Source of the DNA: an uncultured Pseudomonadota bacterium
Lineage (GTDB): Bacteria > Lernaellota > Lernaellaia > Lernaellales > Lernaellaceae
DNA length: 14,114 nt
Direction: 5' to 3'
NCBI GenBank assembly: GCA_937967875.1
Contig: CALBTQ010000257.1
Span: 1-14,114 of the forward strand
Shown: positions 7,565 to 12,679 of the stretch, piece by piece
How positions within the stretch are numbered: position 1 is the stretch's first letter
Layout of the letters: every line of letters begins with the position of its first letter
Program-made: the position numbers and the translations under genes
Notes under the pieces: model-generated
What the model was told of the DNA's origin: nothing
What the model saw: the letters and a program-made list of their open reading frames with translations, nothing else
Databases searched by the model: none

Positions 7565-7783
7565 CCGCATGGCGTTAGACTGTTTTGCCTAACCAATGAA
7601 AATACAAAAACAAATTCGACAAGCGGCCGAACCTGGATTGGTGAATTTAACATTATTAGTAATTTTTAATATCCATGTTACCGATTTGTAAAAACTCGTA
7701 AAAACCCTTTTCCCGTCTATTGTTATCAAATTCACGCTGTTTCAATAATATTTTTAATTTTGTTGTTTTCCTGCGTTTTCTCC
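7565..7783. other. AT-rich non-coding stretch with small inverted and direct repeats
   Basis: Between 7561 and 7780 I count 73 G+C in 220 bases (33%), against about 62% in a coding line checked nearby. I see no credible reading frame with a ribosome binding site. Structures present are GTTAG/CTAAC arms around 7574-7593, a two-part AACAT-TATTA / TAATA-ATGTT inverted repeat (7649-7679) with a 3-nt bulge, and a tandem pair of near-identical 10-mers GTAAAAACTC and GTAAAAACCC (7688-7707). It could be an UP-like or protein-bound upstream region, a lost gene, or host an RNA; none is established. Confidence 0.6.
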
Positions 7784-7812
7784 TTGCCCCGGGTCGCGAT
7801 TATCGGTACAAT
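7784..7812 (+). promoter_or_regulatory. Sigma70-type promoter of the SCP2-like gene
   Basis: TTGCCC (7784-7789, 4 of 6) and TACAAT (7807-7812, 5 of 6) have the ideal 17-nt spacing. Transcription would begin near 7819, leaving a 99-nt leader. AT-rich sequence just upstream of the -35 could act as an UP element. Confidence 0.65.
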
Positions 7813-7850
7813 GCGCAGGCTTTCAAAGAGAACTTGCGGCATTGGGTATT

Positions 7851-7890
7851 ACATCGGCATTCCGATTTCATATCGGCTACATGTTTTTTT
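7851..7890 (+). promoter_or_regulatory. Leader element with two mutually exclusive hairpins and a T-run
   Basis: Inside the leader of the SCP2-like gene, ATCGG (7853-7857) can pair with CCGAT (7862-7866), and the same CCGAT can instead pair with ATCGG (7872-7876). An outer ACAT (7851-7854) can pair with ATGT (7881-7884). Seven T follow at 7884-7890. The shape recalls an attenuator, but stems are only 5 bp and the T-run is 7 nt past the stem. Speculative. Confidence 0.25.
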
Positions 7891-7903
7891 CTCACATAGA
7901 TGC

Positions 7904-7910
7904 AGGAGGA
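7904..7910 (+). promoter_or_regulatory. Very strong Shine-Dalgarno site
   Basis: AGGAGGA is 7 nt before the ATG at 7918 and fixes that start against an in-frame ATG at 7900, which lies upstream of it and lacks its own site. It suggests high expression of the SCP2-like protein. Confidence 0.9.
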
Positions 7911-7917
7911 TTGCGTT

Positions 7918-8361
7918 ATGAAACTGAGCGAAGTCCCGATGGACAAATTCATGGCGGCTCTGCCCAAGCTGTCCACCAACGTGGCCGGCGACCCGATTAC
8001 GTTCAACCTGACGACCGATGTGGAAGAAGGCCGCGTGCCTCGTCCGGATTGGCACCTGGCGTTTGACGATGCCGGCGCGGCGAGCGTGGGCGAAGGTCAC
8101 AAAGAAGGCGCCGACGTGATCACCTTCGTGCTCAAGCAGGGCGGCATCAACACGATGCTGGGTATGCTGGTCGACGGTCTGACCGGCGGTCCGCGTGCGG
8201 CCACCATGGCCATGATGATGGGCAAAGTCGGCATCGAGCCGTTCAGCCCGGCGAACCTGAAACGCACCGAAAGCTTCTTCAAGCGCGTGAAGACCGGCGA
8301 AGAAGCGGTGAAGAGCGCGTTGGCCGAAGTCGGCGTCGCCATCGAAGAAGTCGACATCTAA
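7918..8361 (+). CDS. SCP2 sterol-carrier-like (lipid-binding) protein
   Basis: A 147-aa soluble protein with no signal peptide. The pattern fits the SCP-2 fold, a hydrophobic-cavity domain that binds fatty acyl chains or sterols: beta strands around DPITFNLTTDV and WHLAFDDAG, a helix-forming centre INTMLGMLVDGLTGG, a Met-rich AATMAMMMGKVGIEPF (about residues 97-112) and the closing helix NLKRTESFFKRV. The GK.x.IEP segment resembles the usual G+hxhxG turn of the family. Assignment is by pattern, so an uncharacterised small lipid-binding protein is the alternative. It looks monocistronic: own promoter, 99-nt leader, AGGAGGA ribosome site, and an intrinsic terminator 20 nt after the TAA. That arrangement suggests an abundant protein. 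Confidence 0.75.
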   Translation: MKLSEVPMDKFMAALPKLSTNVAGDPITFNLTTDVEEGRVPRPDWHLAFDDAGAASVGEGHKEGADVITFVLKQGGINTMLGMLVDGLTGGPRAATMAMMMGKVGIEPFSPANLKRTESFFKRVKTGEEAVKSALAEVGVAIEEVDI

Positions 8362-8381
8362 TTCGTTTTGGTTACCGAACG

Positions 8382-8409
8382 GGGCGGGGGTTTTCCCTCG
8401 CCCTTTTTT
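8382..8409 (+). terminator. Intrinsic terminator of the SCP2-like gene
   Basis: A 9-bp stem (8382-8390 with 8395-8403; one G-T wobble), TTTT loop and six T at 8404-8409. It begins 20 nt after the stop codon. It separates this gene from the next promoter. Confidence 0.93.
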
Positions 8410-8439
8410 ATAACCTGTCGGAATAAATCGAGATTCCTC

Positions 8440-8469
8440 TTGCCATTCGCCGGACCTTTTGCCGATAAT
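8440..8469 (+). promoter_or_regulatory. Strong sigma70-type promoter for a leaderless DUF1573 mRNA
   Basis: TTGCCA (8440-8445) and GATAAT (8464-8469), each 5 of 6 to consensus, are spaced by 18 nt. Only six bases lie between the -10 box and the GTG at 8476, so the expected transcription start falls on the start codon. Confidence 0.7.
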
Positions 8470-8475
8470 AGCCGC

Positions 8476-9183
8476 GTGAAACATTATTTCGCGATCATCT
8501 TCTGCTTACTGTTGCCTTTGGCCTGCAGTTCCGTCGAAATGCCGGCTTCGCGCGACGACGCGGTGATCGTCACCGAAAACGAAGGCACCTTCCGCTTCGG
8601 CCAGATCTACGAGGGCGAGGTTGTCGACGCGTGGTTTTTGGTGGCCAACCCGGCGCCGGCGCGCATCGCCATCGATCACGTAGAAACCACCTGCGGCTGC
8701 ACCACCGCGCACCTGGACGGCGAAACCATCTCCGGCAACAGCCGCCTGCTGGTGCACGTGCGCCTCAACTCGACCCGCCTGTGGGGACCGCAATCCAAGG
8801 CGGTGATTCTGCACACCACCGACCCGGTGCGGCCGCAAATCAAGCTGCTGATGGAAGGGGTGATCCTGCGTCGCTTGGAACTGACGCCGCGCCGCATCCG
8901 CTCGACCACCGCGCTGGAGGAATACAAAACCAAAGCGCGGGCGATCAACAACACCGACGAGCCGCTGACCATCGAGCGCATCGAATGCAAACCCGACGCG
9001 CTGCTGAGCATCGAGTTGGAATCCTCGCTGCCGCTGACCCTTCCCGCGCGCGCAAGCGTCGACTTCGCCGTCGCCGCCCGGCTCGAACGTCCCGGCGTGC
9101 GGCTGGTCGGCCAGATCGCGGTTTTCCTCGCCGAACAGAGCGATCCCGTCGAGTTGCCCGTGTACTTGGAGCGGATGAAATAA
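8476..9183 (+). CDS. DUF1573-domain exported protein, probable lipoprotein
   Basis: A 235-aa protein with an N-terminal export signal: K2, then the hydrophobic run FAIIFCLLLPLAC ending at C17. The lipobox is LPLAC with proline at -3, unlike the usual L-[AS]-[GA]-C, so lipidation at C17 is likely but not certain. Residues about 31-130 form an Ig-like DUF1573 domain (FxFGxIYEGEVVDAWFLVAN, then TTCGCTTAHL at 71-80, the hallmark CGCT). Residues about 131-235 look like a second Ig-like (ASH-type) domain. DUF1573 proteins are extracytoplasmic in many Gram-negatives; the function is unknown. GTG at 8476 is chosen because it begins the signal peptide and coincides with the predicted transcription start; I see no Shine-Dalgarno. 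It converges on the TPR lipoprotein gene with 13 nt between the stops. Confidence 0.85.
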   Translation: MKHYFAIIFCLLLPLACSSVEMPASRDDAVIVTENEGTFRFGQIYEGEVVDAWFLVANPAPARIAIDHVETTCGCTTAHLDGETISGNSRLLVHVRLNSTRLWGPQSKAVILHTTDPVRPQIKLLMEGVILRRLELTPRRIRSTTALEEYKTKARAINNTDEPLTIERIECKPDALLSIELESSLPLTLPARASVDFAVAARLERPGVRLVGQIAVFLAEQSDPVELPVYLERMK

Positions 9184-9196
9184 TCTGCCGAACGAG

Positions 9197-9994
9197 CTAG
9201 CGGGAATTTCCCAGGTAGGCTTGCAGTTCCTGATGCAGCCGGAGCGCCTCGCCGTTGCCGGGCTCGGCGGCCAATGACTTTTCGACCTGCGCCAGCGCCC
9301 TAGCGGGCTGCTCGTCGTTGACCAACGCCTTGGCCGCCACCAGATGCGCCCGCGCCAGGAAGTAATTGTTGCGCCCCAGACGCAAAGCCGCCTTGGTCGA
9401 CAGATCGGCCGCTTGCCCCCACTGCTGCTGCGTAAAACGCAATTCGGCCAGCGCCAGGTAGGCCTCGCCGCAGGACGGATCGACCGACATCGCGCGTTCG
9501 AAGCGCTTTTCGGCCAGATAGGCGTTGTCCTGCGCCAGCAGATCGTGCCCCTCGACGATCAAGGCGATTGCCGCCCGTCGGCGGGTAGTTGTCGCTGCCC
9601 CCCCGGCCTGCAATCGACCGGCATCCAGCGGCGCCGGCGCCTCCTGCGGCGCCATTGGGGTGATATTGCGCTCGACCAGCGCGGGTGGTTCGGGCTCGGG
9701 CTCGGGCTCGGGTTCCGGTTCGGGCTCGACCGGCGGATCCTCGATGATGTCCGCCTCGTCGACCTGATCGCGGGTGGTTTCATCGGCAAGAAATCGGTCG
9801 AGTTCGTCGGGCGTATCCTCGGCGGGCGGGCGGGTCGGCGCAAAATCGTCGGCGGTGTCGTCTTCCGGTTCATCCTCCGGCGGCTCGGCGGGCGGTTCGG
9901 GATCGACCGGCCGATCCGGACGCAACTGAATCGTGCAACCGCTCAGGATCGCCACTGTCAGCAGTCCGATCGTCAGCCATAGCGCCAGCCGCAT
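9197..9994 (-). CDS. TPR-repeat lipoprotein, candidate LpoP-like activator of the adjacent PBP1B
   Basis: A 265-aa protein with a signal peptide and perfect lipobox LSGC, the lipidated cysteine being C20. Residues 21-140 are a long, Pro/Glu/Asp-rich and presumably disordered linker, including a run of seven Glu-Pro pairs (90-103). Residues about 141-260 are three to four TPR-type helical hairpins, for example AYLAEKRFERAMSVDP and QPARALAQVEKSLAAEP. A lipid anchor, flexible tether and TPR head is the architecture of LpoP, the PBP1b activator of Pseudomonas, which is also encoded beside its PBP. Here the ATG follows the PBP stop after 2 nt, with AAAAGGG (10004-10010) inside the PBP gene, so coupled expression is likely. 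LpoP function is inferred; a PilF-like or general scaffold role is possible. Confidence 0.85.
   Translation of the reverse strand: MRLALWLTIGLLTVAILSGCTIQLRPDRPVDPEPPAEPPEDEPEDDTADDFAPTRPPAEDTPDELDRFLADETTRDQVDEADIIEDPPVEPEPEPEPEPEPEPPALVERNITPMAPQEAPAPLDAGRLQAGGAATTTRRRAAIALIVEGHDLLAQDNAYLAEKRFERAMSVDPSCGEAYLALAELRFTQQQWGQAADLSTKAALRLGRNNYFLARAHLVAAKALVNDEQPARALAQVEKSLAAEPGNGEALRLHQELQAYLGNSR
9686..9727. repeat. Glu-Pro coding hexamer tandem repeat
   Basis: Seven GAR-CCN codon pairs in the TPR lipoprotein linker, partly identical hexamers (GGGCTC on the plus strand) and partly degenerate. It may vary in copy number by slippage without shifting the frame. Confidence 0.85.
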
Positions 9995-9996
9995 GA

Positions 9997-12393
9997 CTAC
10001 AAGCCCTTTTTACGGAAGAATTCCAGCAGGCCGTCGCGGTGCAAATCGCACTCTTCCTCGGGGGCGGCGCCCTCCAGAAAGGCCTCCTCGACGACTTTGG
10101 GGCAATTATACCGCGAAAGCATGCCGGATTCCTGGCAAATTTTTCGGAAGACGATTCCCGGCGGCGGCTCGAAATCGGGCTGCATCTGACCGTGCGTGTA
10201 CTGGATCATGAAGTGCGCCCAGATCGGCATCGCCGCTCGTGCGCCGGTCAGACCGACGTTGCGGTCGCGATCGAAGCCGACCCAGGTGACCGCGAGAATC
10301 TCGGGGGTGAAGCCGACAAACCAGGCGTCCTTGGCGTCGTTGGTCGTGCCGGTCTTGGCCGCCGCGGGACCCTTGTAGCCCTGGCGACGCAGCCCGCCGG
10401 CCGTGCCGCGCTCGACCACGCCGCGCATCAGGCTGGTCGTCTGGTACACGACCTCCGCTGGCAGCGCCCGGCGCGCCTTGACCGACCGCTTTTCCAGCAC
10501 GTTGCCCTGCCGGTCGACCACGTCACGGATCGTCAGTGGTTCACTGTGGTAACCCTGGTTGGCCAGCGTTGTGTACGCGCCGGCGATCTCTAGCGGGCTC
10601 ATTTCGGCCACGCCCAGACTCAACGCGGGGTACGGCGGCAGATCGGCCTGCACGCCCATCGCCCGCGCGGTGTCGATGATATTGTCGATGCCGATCATCA
10701 GCGCCGCCTTGGCCGTGGGCACGTTGCGGCTGCCCTCCAGCGCCCGCCGCGCGGTGATCATCCCCTCGTACTTGTCGTCGAAGTTGTGCGGCGACCACTT
10801 CTTGCCGCCGCTGTTGATCGAGAAGGCCTCGTCGGCCAGCATCGTCGCGCCGCTGAACTTGAAACCGCGGTCCTTGTATGCGCGCCAGAATCCCGAGGTG
10901 TAGACGATCGGCTTGAAGATCGACCCCACCTGCCGCTGCATCTGCACCGCGCGGTTGTAGGGGCTGGAGCGATAATCGCGCCCGCCGACCATCGCGCGCA
11001 CGTAGCCGGTCGACGGCTCGATCACCACGATCGCCGCCTGTAGCTTGTTGTCGTCCTTGACGCGCAGCTTCTCGTTGTTCTTCTCCAGTTGCGCCACAGT
11101 GTCGGTGACCGCGCTTTCGGCCATGCGCTGCACGGCCACGTCCAGCGTGGTGAAGATTTTCAGGCCTTCGCTTTGCAGCACGTCTTCGCCGTACGTGCGC
11201 GCCAGTTGCTGACGCAGCAGATCCAGGAAGTACGGCGCGATGTTGCGCGGCGGCAGGTGCTTGTGCACGGCCAGATCCTGGCTCTTGGCCTGTTCGAGCA
11301 TCTCCTTGGTCACCTGCAGTTCGGCCAGCGCCCGCGGCGTCTTGGCCAGCCGCTGCAGAATGTAATCGCGGCGGATTTTCGCGCGTTCGTCGTGCGCGCG
11401 CGGATCGTACACGCCCGGGCTGCGCAGCACGCCGGCCAGCAGCGCCGCCTCGGGCAGCGTCAGGTCCTCGGCCTTCTTGCCGAAGTAGAATTGCGCCGCT
11501 TCGCCCAGACCGCAGATCGCCACCGAGCCCGACTGCCCGAAGTAGATTTCGTTGATGTACACCTCGAAGATTTTCTCCTTCGGGTAGTGCATCTCCAACA
11601 CCACGGCCATGACCATCTCTTTGAGCTTGCGCGTGATGGTCCGCTCGGGCGAGAGGTAGAAGTTTTTCACCAACTGCTGCGTGATCGAACTGCCGCCCTC
11701 CTTGGCCTTGAAGCGCACCAGCGCCTTGAGCGCCGCGCGGAACAAGCCCTTGAAGTTCAGCCCGTGATGGCGGAAGAACGCGTCGTCCTCCATCACCACC
11801 ACGCTCCACACGAGGCTCTTGGGAATTTTATCGTAGGGGATGATGCGCCGTTCTTCCTGCACCTGGCCGAAGAAACGGCCGATCAGTTCCGGCTCGATTT
11901 CCAGCAGCGCCAGTTCGCGGCGGTTGGTCAGATCGAAAATGCGCGTGACCATCTCGCCGCCCAGCGACAGGCGCAGCAGACGCGGCTCGACGGTTTCGCC
12001 GGGGTAATCGAAGCCGCGCAGGTAAAGCTCCAGCGTGTTCTCGGTCAGATAATATTCGCCGGGTTTGTCGGGCGCGCGCTCGACGCGCTGATAATTCAGG
12101 CGCACCAGGCGGTCGATCAATCCCGTGGTCGACAGCAGCGAGCCGGGCAGAACGGTCAGCGAATCGCTATAAACGTGGCTGGGCAGCTTCCAGCGCTTGC
12201 CCTCGAATTTCGCCGTGAGATCTTTATCGACCGAAAAGGCGAAGATGCCGCCGGCGATCACCGCGACGAACGTCAGCCAGAAGGCGATGTTGAAGCCGTA
12301 CCAGAGCAGATAATGCCAGATCGGACGACGGTCGGTTTTCGCTTTGGTCCGACCGCTTTTCCTGACGGGAGTTTTACGCTGGGGCTTGGCCAT
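9997..12393 (-). CDS. mrcB: Class A penicillin-binding protein, PBP1B type (glycosyltransferase/transpeptidase)
   Basis: Bifunctional peptidoglycan synthase that polymerises lipid II and cross-links stem peptides on the periplasmic face of the inner membrane. In 798 aa: a short basic cytoplasmic tail, a membrane helix (about 28-54), a UB2H-like regulatory domain (about 70-155, from KLPSHVYSDSL), then a GT51 domain. GT51 landmarks are catalytic E202 in MEDDAFFRHHG, GGSSITQQLVKN (233-244) and VYINEIYFG. The transpeptidase has S491-I-F-K494, S555-R-N557 and K680-T-G682. A Cys-containing tail (C753, C764, C782) follows. The UB2H segment points to PBP1B, not PBP1A. I start at the ATG 12391-12393 (GGAG 5 nt upstream); the in-frame ATG at 12435 (GGAG 8 nt upstream) would add 14 residues. 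Codons further upstream run into the tRNA gene and are not coding. Confidence 0.94.
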   Translation of the reverse strand: MAKPQRKTPVRKSGRTKAKTDRRPIWHYLLWYGFNIAFWLTFVAVIAGGIFAFSVDKDLTAKFEGKRWKLPSHVYSDSLTVLPGSLLSTTGLIDRLVRLNYQRVERAPDKPGEYYLTENTLELYLRGFDYPGETVEPRLLRLSLGGEMVTRIFDLTNRRELALLEIEPELIGRFFGQVQEERRIIPYDKIPKSLVWSVVVMEDDAFFRHHGLNFKGLFRAALKALVRFKAKEGGSSITQQLVKNFYLSPERTITRKLKEMVMAVVLEMHYPKEKIFEVYINEIYFGQSGSVAICGLGEAAQFYFGKKAEDLTLPEAALLAGVLRSPGVYDPRAHDERAKIRRDYILQRLAKTPRALAELQVTKEMLEQAKSQDLAVHKHLPPRNIAPYFLDLLRQQLARTYGEDVLQSEGLKIFTTLDVAVQRMAESAVTDTVAQLEKNNEKLRVKDDNKLQAAIVVIEPSTGYVRAMVGGRDYRSSPYNRAVQMQRQVGSIFKPIVYTSGFWRAYKDRGFKFSGATMLADEAFSINSGGKKWSPHNFDDKYEGMITARRALEGSRNVPTAKAALMIGIDNIIDTARAMGVQADLPPYPALSLGVAEMSPLEIAGAYTTLANQGYHSEPLTIRDVVDRQGNVLEKRSVKARRALPAEVVYQTTSLMRGVVERGTAGGLRRQGYKGPAAAKTGTTNDAKDAWFVGFTPEILAVTWVGFDRDRNVGLTGARAAMPIWAHFMIQYTHGQMQPDFEPPPGIVFRKICQESGMLSRYNCPKVVEEAFLEGAAPEEECDLHRDGLLEFFRKKGL

Positions 12394-12485
12394 GGGTGCT
12401 CCGCCGGTTTTTTCCTTCCCACCAGTAGACCCCATTGCGGGCTCTCCGGTTCCGGAAAACCAGCTATCCTCCCCCCCTTTGAAAA

Positions 12486-12558
12486 AGCCACCGAGGAGAC
12501 TTGAACTCCTGACCTGACGATTACGAATCGCCTGCTCTACCGACTGAGCTACGGTGGC
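12486..12558 (-). tRNA. tRNA-Thr, anticodon CGT (reads ACG)
   Basis: The 73-nt cloverleaf is complete: acceptor stem GCCACCG/CGGTGGC with discriminator T, D arm GCTC..GAGC, anticodon stem GGCGA/TCGTC (one G-U) with loop TTCGTAA, variable loop AGGTC and T arm AGGAG-TTCAAGT-CTCCT. The anticodon CGT and loop match the threonine tRNA pattern of Escherichia coli. CCA is not encoded. The gene is 92 nt upstream of the PBP1B start on the same strand. I found no convincing terminator between them, so read-through is possible. Confidence 0.96.
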
Positions 12559-12586
12559 ACGGCGGCTTATTATACTCATCCGCCGT
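12559..12586. repeat. Perfect 7-bp inverted repeat flanking the tRNA -10 box
   Basis: ACGGCGG (12559-12565) and CCGCCGT (12580-12586) are exact inverted copies 14 nt apart, and the TATAAT of the tRNA promoter lies between them. It could be an operator, or a chance result of GC-rich sequence. Confidence 0.6.
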
Positions 12587-12596
12587 CTTGTGTCCA
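12569..12596 (-). promoter_or_regulatory. Promoter of tRNA-Thr
   Basis: On the minus strand TGGACA (12591-12596, 5 of 6) and a perfect TATAAT (12569-12574) are spaced by 16 nt. The start would be near 12562, only about 4 nt before the mature tRNA. The bases after the -10 box include GCCGCC, a GC-rich discriminator of the kind linked to stringent control. Confidence 0.8.
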
Positions 12597-12642
12597 GAGA
12601 TTAACAACTTTTTCCAACAATGTCGATAACTAGCGGGATCTC

Positions 12643-12672
12643 TTGCGAAAACGAGCCCGCTCCCTGTACACT
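12643..12672 (+). promoter_or_regulatory. Possible promoter for a leaderless radical SAM mRNA
   Basis: TTGCGA (12643-12648) and TACACT (12667-12672), each 4 of 6, are spaced by 18 nt. The ATG at 12680 lies 7 bases past the -10 box, at the expected transcription start, and no Shine-Dalgarno precedes it. Confidence 0.45.
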
Positions 12673-12679
12673 GCCACGC

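Noticed and set aside
7649..7707. The short repeats in the AT-rich stretch as CRISPR repeats
   Set aside because: There are only two adjacent 10-mers and no spacers, and no cas genes in the window.
11089..12504. A 471-codon plus-strand frame antisense to the PBP1B gene
   Set aside because: Same compositional shadow: it has no recognisable motif, while the sense strand encodes all PBP1B motifs.
12394..12579. An N-terminal extension of PBP1B to codon 12579
   Set aside because: The added codons translate the tRNA-Thr gene. A basic tail followed by the membrane helix begins naturally at 12393 or at most 12435.
12621..12629. DnaA-box-like TTATCGACA on the minus strand near A/T-rich CAAC repeats
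   Set aside because: It is a single copy with one mismatch to TTATCCACA, without dnaA/dnaN or a cluster of boxes. Not evidence of an origin.
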